Source of the DNA: CAYUWG01 sp964448285
GTDB lineage: Bacteria > Bacteroidota > Ignavibacteria > SZUA-365
Length of the DNA stretch: 64,000 nt
Assembly: GCA_964448285.1 (NCBI GenBank)
Contig: CAYUWG010000009.1
Location: 1-64,000 of the forward strand
Direction: 5' to 3'
In this document: positions 38,905 through 47,991 of the stretch, one piece after another
How positions within the stretch are numbered: position 1 is the stretch's first letter
How the letters are laid out: each line of letters starts with the position of its first letter
Position numbers and translations under genes: made by a program
Notes under the pieces: generated by a model
Seen by the model: only the letters and a program-made list of their open reading frames with translations
Database searches by the model: none
Told to the model about the DNA's origin: nothing

Positions 38905-39443
38905 ACGCAGTCCAGAATATCATCGATGCCGAGGGTTTCGAGCGTGTCATCGCCAGATTGGTTCATGAAATCCTCGAACGAAACTACGGGAGTAAAAACC
39001 TCGCCTTTATCGGACTTCGTACACGCGGAGAATACGTTGCCCGACGACTCGTTCAGAAAATCCGGGACATTGAAGGAATCGAGTACCCTCTTGGTGTTCT
39101 CGATGTGACATTGTACCGCGATGATGTTCGCAGGCATCTGAAGCAACCGGAAGTGCGCGCAACAGCGATTGATTTCGACATCAGCGATATGAACGTCATC
39201 CTTGTCGATGACGTTTTATTTACAGGGCGAACCATTCGCTCTGCTTTGGATGCTCTTATCGATATCGGTCGTCCCAAGACGATTCAGCTTGCAGTGATTG
39301 TCGATCGCGGACACCGTGAATTACCGATCCGCGCCGATTATACCGGGAAAACAATCGTCACGTCTCTCGGACAGGAAATCCGCGTCCGCCTTCGTGAGGT
39401 GGATAGTGACGAAGGAATCGATCTCATCTCATTGAATAAATGA
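38901..39443 (+). CDS. pyrR: PyrR: pyrimidine regulator / uracil phosphoribosyltransferase
   Basis: I take the GTG at 38901 overlapping the cinA stop, giving 180 residues as usual for PyrR. The PRPP-binding loop is VILVDDVLFTGRT, and VTLYRDDV and the flexible RGHRELPIR loop are typical. In Bacillus it binds pyr mRNA leaders and also has UPRTase activity. Here the gene precedes pyrB and pyrC directly. I see no clear attenuator with the PyrR-binding loop in the 203-bp gap upstream of cinA, so regulation by RNA is possible but not visible. Confidence 0.94.
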   Translation: MNAVQNIIDAEGFERVIARLVHEILERNYGSKNLAFIGLRTRGEYVARRLVQKIRDIEGIEYPLGVLDVTLYRDDVRRHLKQPEVRATAIDFDISDMNVILVDDVLFTGRTIRSALDALIDIGRPKTIQLAVIVDRGHRELPIRADYTGKTIVTSLGQEIRVRLREVDSDEGIDLISLNK

Positions 39444-40375
39444 ATCGCATGTCTTCCCTCTCAATTCCCCATCTCCTCGGTCTCAACGGTGTTCCCTCAA
39501 CGGATATTCAACTCATTCTCGACTCTACCGATACATTTTTAGAAATCCTCGAACGTCCGATCAAAAAGGTACCGACGTTGCAGGGATTGACGGTAGTGAA
39601 TTTGTTTTTTGAAAACAGCACCCGAACGCGTGTTTCTTTCGAACTTGCCGAACGTCGTCTTTCAGCAGACGTGGTGAACTTTTCGGCGAGTACGAGCAGC
39701 GTCAGTAAAGGAGAGACCCTTCTCGATACGGCTCGCAACATCGAGGCTATGAAAGTGGACATGGTCGTCATGCGGCATTCAGCGGCCGGCGCCTGCCATT
39801 TCCTTTCCCGGAAATGTACTTCGCGCTTCATCAATGCCGGCGATGGGGCAAACGAACATCCGACACAGGCATTGCTCGATATGTTCACGATCAGACAGAA
39901 ACTTGGAACCCTGGAAGGTGTGAACGTCTGCATCATCGGGGATATCAGCCATTCGCGTGTTGCGCGCTCCAACATCTTCGGCCTTGTTACGATGGGAGCG
40001 AACGTTGCAGTATGCGGACCGCCAACGTTGCTTCCTCGTTACATCGAACGACTCGGCGTCCGGGTCTTTACCGATGTTCGAAGTGCGCTTCAATTCAGCG
40101 ATGTTATCAACGTTCTCCGTATCCAGCTCGAACGGAAAGCCGGCGCCGCATTTCCTTCGCTTCGTGAGTATCATCAGACTTTCGGAATCACTCGGGAATT
40201 GCTTGACGATACCGGTAAAAAGATTCTGATTCTTCATCCCGGGCCGATAAACAGAGGCGTTGAAATCGAGTCCGAGGTAGCGGATGGAGAATACTCCGTC
40301 ATTCTCCCACAAGTCACAAACGGAGTCGCAGTACGCATGGCCATCCTGTATCTTCTCGGCACGAAATCGGAGTAA
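39440..40375 (+). CDS. pyrB: Aspartate carbamoyltransferase, catalytic subunit
   Basis: The 311-residue protein has the carbamoyl-phosphate signature FFENSTRTRVSFE and the second block RHSAAGA, with HPTQALLDMFTI and PGPINRGVE in the aspartate domain. It makes N-carbamoyl-aspartate, the committed step of pyrimidine synthesis. Its ATG overlaps the pyrR stop and pyrC follows after 3 bp. No pyrI regulatory subunit is present, so it is of the class that works without one. Confidence 0.98.
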   Translation: MNRMSSLSIPHLLGLNGVPSTDIQLILDSTDTFLEILERPIKKVPTLQGLTVVNLFFENSTRTRVSFELAERRLSADVVNFSASTSSVSKGETLLDTARNIEAMKVDMVVMRHSAAGACHFLSRKCTSRFINAGDGANEHPTQALLDMFTIRQKLGTLEGVNVCIIGDISHSRVARSNIFGLVTMGANVAVCGPPTLLPRYIERLGVRVFTDVRSALQFSDVINVLRIQLERKAGAAFPSLREYHQTFGITRELLDDTGKKILILHPGPINRGVEIESEVADGEYSVILPQVTNGVAVRMAILYLLGTKSE

Positions 40376-40378
40376 CGC

Positions 40379-41653
40379 ATGTCGTCTTACCTTTTTAAGA
40401 ATGCGAACCTGATCGATCCCGTAACGGGAAGGGATACCGAAACGGATATTCTCATCATCGATGGTGTGATTGCGCAATTGAAGCCAAACATTTCGCGAAG
40501 TGACGCAGAGATATTCCATGTGAATGGGATGATCGCTTCACCGGGCTTCTTCGACATGCACGTACACTTGCGTGAACCAGGACAGGAACACAAGGAGACG
40601 ATTGCATCCGGATGCCTTGCTGCAGCGGCCGGAGGGTTTACAGGCGTTGCATGTATGCCGAATACATCACCGGCTATCGATAGCGCCGACGTCGTCGCAT
40701 TCATCAAGACGAAAGCGGAGCGACTTCCCGTGGATGTATTTCCGATCGGTGCCGTAACGAAGGGCCGCAAAGGCGAAGAGCTTGCGGCTATCGCGGAAAT
40801 GGTTCGCGCCGGCGCCGTGGCTTTCTCAGATGATGGTTCGCCCGTACATAATGCCCGAATGATGCGGCTCGCGTTGGAATACCTGAGCATGTTCGATGCG
40901 CCGCTGATTCAACATGCAGAAGAACCTTCCTTGTTTGAAGGCGGGGCAGTCAACGAAGGATATGTCTCCACGCTCGTCGGACTGCCCGGAATACCGCGCC
41001 TGTCGGAGGATGTCATTGTCTCGCGTGATATCTCGATCGCGGAATACCTCGATTGCGCATATCATGTCGCTCACATCAGCACCATTGGCGCCACAGATGC
41101 AGTGCGTTTTGCAAAGCAGCGCGGGTTAAAAGTGACGTGCGAAGTGACTCCGCATCATTTTTCATTGACGGATGAAGCAGTAAGGTCTTTTGATACGAAT
41201 ACGAAAATGAACCCACCGCTCCGCACGATGGACGACGTGATTGCGCTGAAGGAAGCGCTTCGTGACGGTGTGATCGATGTTATCGCAACCGACCACGCAC
41301 CTCATGCAGCGTATGAGAAAGACGTGGAGTACATCGATGCACCTTTTGGAATCGTAGGACTGGAGACTGCTTTGGGTTTAGCGATCACGGAACTCGTCGA
41401 GCATCGCTATCTCACGCATGCGGAGTTGATCGAGAAGTTTTCTACTAATCCGAGAAGGATTTTGCGCCTGCCCGAAATTCACGTAGAAGAAGGGCAACCC
41501 GCGAACCTGACGTTCTTCGATCCGAAGCTTCAATGGGAAGTCGATGTCACGCAGTTTCGCTCGAAATCGAAAAACTCACCCTTCCACGGATATGTCCTCA
41601 CGGGCAAACCGATTGGAATCTTTAACAAGGAACAGTTAGTTTGGCTTGGGTAA
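40379..41653 (+). CDS. pyrC: Dihydroorotase, class I
   Basis: A 424-residue amidohydrolase with metal ligands in DMHVHLREPGQEHKE and the catalytic aspartate in IATDHAPH. The length and the block GGFTGVACMPNTSP fit class I dihydroorotase (PyrC type 1), not the noncatalytic PyrX form, because the HxH and DHAPH motifs are intact. It closes carbamoyl-aspartate to dihydroorotate, which PyrDK (53.9-55.6 kb in this window) then oxidises. Confidence 0.97.
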   Translation: MSSYLFKNANLIDPVTGRDTETDILIIDGVIAQLKPNISRSDAEIFHVNGMIASPGFFDMHVHLREPGQEHKETIASGCLAAAAGGFTGVACMPNTSPAIDSADVVAFIKTKAERLPVDVFPIGAVTKGRKGEELAAIAEMVRAGAVAFSDDGSPVHNARMMRLALEYLSMFDAPLIQHAEEPSLFEGGAVNEGYVSTLVGLPGIPRLSEDVIVSRDISIAEYLDCAYHVAHISTIGATDAVRFAKQRGLKVTCEVTPHHFSLTDEAVRSFDTNTKMNPPLRTMDDVIALKEALRDGVIDVIATDHAPHAAYEKDVEYIDAPFGIVGLETALGLAITELVEHRYLTHAELIEKFSTNPRRILRLPEIHVEEGQPANLTFFDPKLQWEVDVTQFRSKSKNSPFHGYVLTGKPIGIFNKEQLVWLG

Positions 41654-41681
41654 TAACCATCCACTCACACAGGTGACACGT

Positions 41682-42296
41682 ATGAAACAGATTACAACCG
41701 CAGTTTTTCTCCTCCTCCTCCTTATCGGATGCACGACGAAACAGGACAAAGAGCAACAAGCCGGAACGGCAGCGAGGACAACATTCGCCGAAGTCATCGA
41801 CAGCCAGCATGGATATATCATCGAATCGGCGAGTATCGTTGTAGGCAATTCGCCTGATGCATTTGCCATTTCACAAGCCGTTCGTCTTGCGCCCGGGAAA
41901 TCCAGCGTACTGATCGTTCGAACTTCTCCGAATGACTCAAGCGATGAAACGCTTCTCGCGCTTCAGTTTCCTGCATTTGCTTCCGGGTCAGCAGTGGAAT
42001 ACACCGGCAAACCGGAGGCTGCGCAGTTCTGGATCATTGGGACGAAGGATGGAACCAAGACCGCCATTTCAACCGGACTCATTTCCGGAAGTCTCCGCTT
42101 TATCAAATCAGGGAAATCCGCAGCCAATCTCGGTTTGAATCGCGAACTCCTTGAAGGCACAGGTGAGATGGAAATCGTCGTTTCGAATATCAGCACCGGT
42201 GCATTGAAGGCCTTGCCTGAAAAGAAATATGCGGCGCAGTTTATCCTGCCGATCATCACACTCGAAGAACTCATGAAGATCAACCAGCCGGCGTAA
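41682..42296 (+). CDS. Predicted lipoprotein of unknown function
   Basis: I use the ATG at 41682 (MKQITTAVFLLLLLIGC), giving 204 residues with a lipoprotein signal peptide and lipobox LIGC. The body is mainly beta-strand with segments such as PFAS- and SGLISGSLRFI-like turns and no motif I know. An anti-parallel beta sandwich is likely. It lies 28 bp after pyrC and is followed by a terminator, so it is cotranscribed with the pyr genes, although a link to pyrimidines is not evident. Confidence 0.75.
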   Translation: MKQITTAVFLLLLLIGCTTKQDKEQQAGTAARTTFAEVIDSQHGYIIESASIVVGNSPDAFAISQAVRLAPGKSSVLIVRTSPNDSSDETLLALQFPAFASGSAVEYTGKPEAAQFWIIGTKDGTKTAISTGLISGSLRFIKSGKSAANLGLNRELLEGTGEMEIVVSNISTGALKALPEKKYAAQFILPIITLEELMKINQPA

Positions 42297-42314
42297 ACCA
42301 AGTACACGAGATAA

Positions 42315-42350
42315 AAGGGCAAGGGCTTGAAGCTCTTGCCCTTCTTTGTT
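42315..42350 (+). terminator. Rho-independent terminator of the cinA-pyr operon
   Basis: A 13-bp stem, AAGGGCAAGGGCT with AGCTCTTGCCCTT (one G-T pair), closes on a three-base loop and is followed by CTTTGTTCTT. It begins 19 bp after the lipoprotein stop and ends just before the glycosyltransferase start. Confidence 0.8.
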
Positions 42351-42359
42351 CTTCCCGTT

Positions 42360-44360
42360 ATGAATACCCCCCTCGTTTCAATTGTCATCGTGAGCTATAA
42401 CGTTCGCGACTTATTGGAGAACTGCCTTCGCTCCGTGAATGCAGCTTCAGAAGGAATTGAATCGGAAGTCTTCGTGGTCGATAACAACAGCACCGATGAC
42501 ACAGTCACGATTGTACGAGAGCGATTTCCCTTGGTACGAACGATTGCGCTCGATGAAAATCTTGGTTTTGCCAAAGCGAACAACCTTGCGCTATCTCAAA
42601 GCTCAGGTCGGTATCTCCTCTTACTGAACCCGGATACTCTCGTTCAGGAAGATACGATTAAAACGATGCTGCAATTTTTTTCCGCGAACCCTGAAGCAGG
42701 CATGGCAGGCTGCAAGATCATTACGCCGGAAGGTCGTCTCGAGCCGGCTTGCCGAAGAAGCTTCCCGTCTCCCTGGGTTGCGTTCACAAAACTTGTTGGC
42801 CTTAGCACACTCTTTCCAAATTCGAGTTTCTTCTCGAAGTACAACCTCAGCTATTTGGACGAGAACCGAACCTATGAGGTCGATGCCATTTCCGGTTCAT
42901 TCATGATGATCCGACGTTCCGTTTACGATCAGATCGGTGGACTGGATGAGGACTACTTCATGTATGGTGAAGATCTGGATTGGTGCTATCGCGTAAGGAA
43001 GCATAACTGGAAAGTGTTCTATGTCCATCAAACGAAGATCATTCATTACGGAGGCGAAAGCACGCGTCGCAGCGGTATCGACGCAAACGCGGAGTTCTAT
43101 CGAGCGATGGAGTTGTTCAGCAGAAAGAATCTTCAACTCACGACATGGAAGCGTTGGATCATTTGGCTCGGAATAAAACTCCGTCAAAGCGTATCTCGAT
43201 CGAAAGGCCTGGCAGCAACCATCGCGCCCGTTCTCATCGACAGCCTGATCACCACACTCACTCTCTTTCTCGTGGAGATCGTTCGATTCGGAGATGTGTT
43301 CAGTCTTCCCTCTTATGCATATCCATCCATCTATATCTCCTTCACAACCATCATGGTTCTCTCTCTCTCGTCAACGGGAGCTTATACGCAACGGAATTAT
43401 GCGATTTCCCGAACAGCGGCGGGAGTCATGCTCGGTTTTTTAGTCCTCTCATCGCTGACGTTTTTCTTCAAGGATTTTGCATTCAGCAGAGTCATTGTTC
43501 TTGTCGCAAGTGCGCTGTGCTTCATCTTGCTTCCTCTGAGACGGATACTTCAAGAAGTCTTGCTTCCGCACCATCGTCATGATTCGATCATCGGGCGCCC
43601 AACACTGTTTGTCGGAGTCTCGGAGAGCGACTTAGCGGTCCTCGACCATATCCGGACGAACGCATCAAACAATTACCACGTCGCCGGACTTATCGATACA
43701 GAAGGGAAACATCTCGGTGAATCCAGAATGTCCATTCCCATAGTCGGAAGCAGAGAAAATATCACCAAGGTGATTGACCGAATGCGTTTCTCCCATGTGA
43801 TATTCGCTCCGGATTCGCTCCCTTATACCGAGATACTTTCTATCATTAGCAACACGCCCAGTCACGCTGTTCGATACCATATCGCGCCAAAGCCAACCGA
43901 TCAGTTGCTCACATCCTTCAACGTGGATCGGGCCTCAGCCATACCAATGATCGAAGTGGAGTACAATCTCAAGCGTTTCTCACATCGGTTTCTCAAGCGA
44001 ATGTTGGACTTGCTGGTCTCCGGTATCGGTTTGTTGACGCTATACCCTTTCGTATATTTTTTGGCAGAACGCAATCGCACATCGTCCTGCTCATTTACCT
44101 CAATGATTTATCAGCTCCCAAATGTTTTTCTCGGTTCTATGAGTGTTGTCGGCTACCCCATCGACTGGTTGAAGAGACCGGACAATGTCTATCTGGGAAA
44201 ACCCGGGATTTTCGGTTTGGTCCAATTACGACAGCATTTCATGAGCGACGAAGAAATTCTCACGATAGTCCAGAACTACGCCAGAAATCACTCACTGTAT
44301 TTGGACATAGAGATTATCGTACGAGCAATCATCACGTGCATTCAGAGGAAGAATCCTTAA
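42360..44360 (+). CDS. GT2 glycosyltransferase fused to polyprenyl sugar-phosphotransferase-like half
   Basis: The ATG at 42360 ([14 protein letters not shown]) gives 666 residues. Residues about 1-250 are a rhamnosyltransferase-like GT2 domain ([26 protein letters not shown]). About 300-400 hold four membrane helices, then a Rossmann-like stretch ([11 protein letters not shown]), and residues about 545-666 resemble the catalytic end of bacterial sugar transferases ([29 protein letters not shown]). The middle and end match the PHPT/WbaP plan, but the usual catalytic loop between helix and SMSVVG is short and altered, so the second activity may be lost. It should act in surface polysaccharide or lipid-linked sugar assembly. 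Confidence 0.8.
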   Translation: MNTPLVSIVIVSYNVRDLLENCLRSVNAASEGIESEVFVVDNNSTDDTVTIVRERFPLVRTIALDENLGFAKANNLALSQSSGRYLLLLNPDTLVQEDTIKTMLQFFSANPEAGMAGCKIITPEGRLEPACRRSFPSPWVAFTKLVGLSTLFPNSSFFSKYNLSYLDENRTYEVDAISGSFMMIRRSVYDQIGGLDEDYFMYGEDLDWCYRVRKHNWKVFYVHQTKIIHYGGESTRRSGIDANAEFYRAMELFSRKNLQLTTWKRWIIWLGIKLRQSVSRSKGLAATIAPVLIDSLITTLTLFLVEIVRFGDVFSLPSYAYPSIYISFTTIMVLSLSSTGAYTQRNYAISRTAAGVMLGFLVLSSLTFFFKDFAFSRVIVLVASALCFILLPLRRILQEVLLPHHRHDSIIGRPTLFVGVSESDLAVLDHIRTNASNNYHVAGLIDTEGKHLGESRMSIPIVGSRENITKVIDRMRFSHVIFAPDSLPYTEILSIISNTPSHAVRYHIAPKPTDQLLTSFNVDRASAIPMIEVEYNLKRFSHRFLKRMLDLLVSGIGLLTLYPFVYFLAERNRTSSCSFTSMIYQLPNVFLGSMSVVGYPIDWLKRPDNVYLGKPGIFGLVQLRQHFMSDEEILTIVQNYARNHSLYLDIEIIVRAIITCIQRKNP

Positions 44361-44380
44361 CGAATCTGAAAGGAGTTTTT

Positions 44381-45331
44381 GTGGCCAAGACAATATTGGA
44401 GTTTGAAAAACCGATCGTAGAATTGGAAAAAAAAATCTCAGAAATGCGACAGGTCGTTCAGGATCTCGAGTTTTCTGATGAACTCGCTGCTCTTGAAACC
44501 CGTGTTGACCATCTGCGACGTTCTATCTATTCGAATCTCACACGCTGGCAAAAGGTACAGTTAGCCCGACATCCCGATAGACCCTACACTCTCGATTATA
44601 TCGAGAAGATCACCACGGACTTTATCGAGCTTCACGGTGACAGGGCATATGGCGATGATAAGGCAATCGTTGCAGGGTTCGCCAAGATCAATGATTACAC
44701 GGTTATGCTCATCGGACAGCAGAAGGGACGCGACACGAAGAGTAATCTCTATCGAAACTTTGGAATGGCAAATCCTGAAGGGTACAGGAAAGCTCTGCGA
44801 TTGATGAAACTGGCTGCTCAATTCGGCAAGCCGATCATCACGTTCCTTGATACTCCAGGAGCATATCCTGGAATTGAGGCAGAAGAAAGAGGACAAGCAG
44901 AGGCGATTGCGAGAAACCTATTGGAAATGGCACAAATGCCTGTCCCCATCATTGTTGTGATAATTGGAGAAGGAGCATCCGGCGGAGCGCTTGGAATCGG
45001 TGTTGGTGACAGAATACTCATGCTCGAAAACACTTGGTATTCTGTTATCGCTCCAGAATCCTGCTCGAGCATCTTGTGGCGTAGCTGGGATTATAAGGAG
45101 CAGGCGGCAGAAGCGTTGAAGTTGACCGCTCCTGATCTACTGGAGCAAGGGATCATAGACCGAATAGTTCCAGAACCACTTGGTGGTGCGCATCGAAATC
45201 CAGCCGAAGCAGCCTTACTATTGAAGGCGATTCTACTGGAGGAACTAGGGAGTCTTATTAAAGTGAAACCAGAGCAACTCATCAAAAACCGTATCAAGAA
45301 ATTCAGCAAAATGGGTCGTTTTGCGGAATAG
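44381..45331 (+). CDS. accA: Acetyl-CoA carboxylase carboxyltransferase subunit alpha
   Basis: The start is GTG at 44381 with the site AAAGGAG 5 bases upstream; the product has 316 residues. The N-terminal helices ([12 protein letters not shown]) and the crotonase-like core with [31 protein letters not shown] and [15 protein letters not shown] are typical AccA. With AccD (not in the window) it passes carboxyl from carboxybiotin to acetyl-CoA, the first step of fatty acid synthesis. The next gene, a thioesterase, overlaps its last 11 bp. Confidence 0.97.
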   Translation: MAKTILEFEKPIVELEKKISEMRQVVQDLEFSDELAALETRVDHLRRSIYSNLTRWQKVQLARHPDRPYTLDYIEKITTDFIELHGDRAYGDDKAIVAGFAKINDYTVMLIGQQKGRDTKSNLYRNFGMANPEGYRKALRLMKLAAQFGKPIITFLDTPGAYPGIEAEERGQAEAIARNLLEMAQMPVPIIVVIIGEGASGGALGIGVGDRILMLENTWYSVIAPESCSSILWRSWDYKEQAAEALKLTAPDLLEQGIIDRIVPEPLGGAHRNPAEAALLLKAILLEELGSLIKVKPEQLIKNRIKKFSKMGRFAE

Positions 45332-45785
45332 AATTCTTTCTGACGCGTCGCCTAAGTGCAGCTTCTCGACTGAAATCCGAGTCCGATACGCTGAGACTGA
45401 CATGATGAGGATCGTTAATAACGGTCGGTATTATGATTATTTCGAAGTTGGTAGAGCAGAATTGCTCCGTTCTCTGGGAATTTCGTATGCAGAGCTTGAA
45501 GTACTTGGGATACAGCTACCTCTGATAGAATCACACTGCAATTATTACAGCCCCGCTAAGTATGATGATCTCCTGATCGTAACAAGTACAATAGCATTGG
45601 AAGTCTCGGCGAAATTGCCGATTCATTACAGAATAGTGCGAAAGCAAAGTATAGAACTCCTTGTCGATGGATATACAATACATGCCTTTGTGGATTCGAC
45701 TATGAGTAGAGTCATTCGTCCGCCGAAGATTTTCCAGCAAATAATTGAAAAAGCACGCCTTTCTGTATTGGAAGCATTGCAGTAA
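45321..45785 (+). CDS. Acyl-CoA thioesterase, 4HBT/YbgC-like hotdog protein
   Basis: The probable TTG start at 45321 lies inside accA and gives 154 residues; no ATG is available before the motif, so the exact start is uncertain. The hotdog block reads [22 protein letters not shown], where the D of AETD is the catalytic aspartate of the YbgC/FadM group. These enzymes cleave acyl-CoA thioesters. Being joined to accA suggests a part in lipid metabolism. Substrate length cannot be judged. Confidence 0.87.
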   Translation: MRNRILSDASPKCSFSTEIRVRYAETDMMRIVNNGRYYDYFEVGRAELLRSLGISYAELEVLGIQLPLIESHCNYYSPAKYDDLLIVTSTIALEVSAKLPIHYRIVRKQSIELLVDGYTIHAFVDSTMSRVIRPPKIFQQIIEKARLSVLEALQ

Positions 45786-45953
45786 TTGCACTACATGAAG
45801 TAGTCGTTCGAACTGTTTTTCTGCTGCATTGAGCCGGAAATAGCTCATACGGTAGTATTTCGTCCATTGTACTGGTTTTGTGCAATCTCTACATCTATGG
45901 CATTGCTGTTGAATTAAAGGAATTGGTTTTTTGACGAAAGGATGAACTACACT

Positions 45954-47972
45954 ATGAATACGACCAATACCTCTCTGACATTCCAAGCCATGCTGATTAC
46001 TGGCTTGGTCCTCATTTCCTCATGCTCCAGCCCTGTCTCGCCACCGGTACTCCCTGAGTGGGACGCTAAACTTCATGTTCCGGTTATGCTTCAAACCTAT
46101 ACCGTGGAAGACATTATCGGTGTTGATTCAAGCATTCGAACGACAACAGGAGAGCAAAACACTCTGGTGCTGACAAAAGAAATTCCAATAAACCGAATAG
46201 CCCTCGGTGACAATCTCCGGCTGGAGAATAAAGTGGTTTCGTTCGTGCATGAGATCGGAGCATTGAATTACGACATACCTAACGCGATCAATCAATCGAT
46301 CCCCCTGAATTCGCTCTTTCCAAGTCTTAATGCAGGTCAATACGTGATCCCGGCAATCACGAACGAAAGAGCCATTGATGTACCAATTGATGCCGGTACA
46401 CACTTTCGCGAAATGACATTCGACGACGGTCTCGTCACATTCAGGCTTGAAAATACACTTTCCGTCCCTTTGACTTTTCCTGCTGCTGCGCGAATACTCG
46501 ACGAGCAACGAAGGCCACTTCTCCAGATTCCTGTAAACGATGTCATCCAGCCAGGGAAGTCGATCAATTTGCAACCGATTTCACTTTCCGGAATGACGTT
46601 ATTCAGCAAGCTCATCTTTTCTTTCGTGACTGCTACACCCGGAAGCGATGGAAAACAGGTCGCCATAAGTCAGGACATGGGTTTGCGTATTGTCGGTTCG
46701 ATCACTCAATCGAAGATTCGTTCGGCGGTTGCATTCTTACCAACACAGCACAGAACGTTTTCTGAAGTCATTTCAATCGTCGAGGCGAATTCGAAACTCC
46801 TCAGCGGAACAGTAAGGACTGGTAAGCTTCACCTTCAGATTGTAAGCAAGCTTCCGATTGCGTCTGAAATCGACATCACTCTCGATGGTGCTGAGATAAA
46901 TGGTGTCCCAGTTCACCGCAAGATGTCCGTCACTGCTCGAGGTTCAACGACACTGAGTGTGCCATTGGATGGTGTTCTACTTTCTCCCGTGAATCAAACA
47001 GGATTAGAATCATCGATTGACATTCAAACTATAGATGCCGGATCTCTCATCTCTATTTCATCGAGGGATCGCATTGAAATCACGGCCTCCCTGGAAGACG
47101 TTGCTATGGAGCAGATGACCGGAACCATACAACCACTGGATATCTTCATTGACCAGAGCCAAAACATTGATTTTCAAATCAGCTCTAAACTCAAAGGCAA
47201 CATCTCTTACAAGGATGTTAACATGCAGGTCCAACTTCAGAATCACTCAGCCTTGCCTGTTCATTTGAATCGGTTGGATATTATAGGAAGTGATGGGCCT
47301 TCATCATCGACGCTTCATATACCTCAATCGAACATCCCGTCGCGGTCAATGCAGACGGTAACTCTCGATCCTGCACAAGCGACGCAGTTCTTTAACGCCT
47401 TTCCCGGTGGATTTCCGTCCACAATCAGGGCAAATGGACTGATAACACTAAACCGCGAAGGTGCGTATGGAACGGCTCATGCGAGTGATTCGCTTTCGGG
47501 TGCTCTTACCGTGGAAATTCCAATGAAGGTGTCATTCCAGAATACAGAACTGAACGACGTAGCGGAGATGAATATCGATGCAAATACTCAGAAAAAAGCA
47601 ACGAGCGTAAATGAAGGCCTCTTAACCTTTGATCTGGAAAACCACCTCCCTGCAGGAATAACGATAGAGCCAGAGATCCTGGATAATTCAAGTAAACTCC
47701 TCCTTTCCACAAAGGATGTCACTGGGCAGGTCATTCACATATCGGCTGGAAGTCTCGATGCCGGTGGGCGAGTTAAAGATGCCGCGCGGCAAAAGGTTCA
47801 AATGCGATTTGCCGGGGATGACTTCCGAAAACTGCTCGCCGGGAAATATATCCGGGCAACAGTGCGCATTGCGACACAGGATAATGCTCCTGTTGTATTT
47901 CGCACAACCGATTATATAAAAATCCGTGCATTCGCCACGATCAACGTCCACTCCGACATCGTTTCAAAGTAA
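45954..47972 (+). CDS. Large beta-rich lipoprotein of unknown function with internal repeats
   Basis: I use ATG 45954 (MNTTNTSLTFQAM); an ATG 12 bases upstream abuts the AAAGG site too closely. The 672-residue protein has a lipoprotein leader with lipobox SSC. The body is nearly all beta strand. A segment near 158-180 (GLVTFRLENTL...) recurs near 554-575 (GLLTFDLENHL...), and a related QNHSALPVHLNRLDI stretch lies between, so a strand-rich module seems repeated, perhaps like LEA14-type domains. The outer-membrane protein gene starts 19 bp downstream, suggesting a surface pair. I do not recognise the family. Confidence 0.8.
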   Translation: MNTTNTSLTFQAMLITGLVLISSCSSPVSPPVLPEWDAKLHVPVMLQTYTVEDIIGVDSSIRTTTGEQNTLVLTKEIPINRIALGDNLRLENKVVSFVHEIGALNYDIPNAINQSIPLNSLFPSLNAGQYVIPAITNERAIDVPIDAGTHFREMTFDDGLVTFRLENTLSVPLTFPAAARILDEQRRPLLQIPVNDVIQPGKSINLQPISLSGMTLFSKLIFSFVTATPGSDGKQVAISQDMGLRIVGSITQSKIRSAVAFLPTQHRTFSEVISIVEANSKLLSGTVRTGKLHLQIVSKLPIASEIDITLDGAEINGVPVHRKMSVTARGSTTLSVPLDGVLLSPVNQTGLESSIDIQTIDAGSLISISSRDRIEITASLEDVAMEQMTGTIQPLDIFIDQSQNIDFQISSKLKGNISYKDVNMQVQLQNHSALPVHLNRLDIIGSDGPSSSTLHIPQSNIPSRSMQTVTLDPAQATQFFNAFPGGFPSTIRANGLITLNREGAYGTAHASDSLSGALTVEIPMKVSFQNTELNDVAEMNIDANTQKKATSVNEGLLTFDLENHLPAGITIEPEILDNSSKLLLSTKDVTGQVIHISAGSLDAGGRVKDAARQKVQMRFAGDDFRKLLAGKYIRATVRIATQDNAPVVFRTTDYIKIRAFATINVHSDIVSK

Positions 47973-47991
47973 CAGGAATACCGAGGCTCCC

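Noticed and set aside
39779..40519. Minus-strand frame of about 246 codons opposite pyrB and pyrC
   Set aside because: Antisense shadow of two firmly identified genes.
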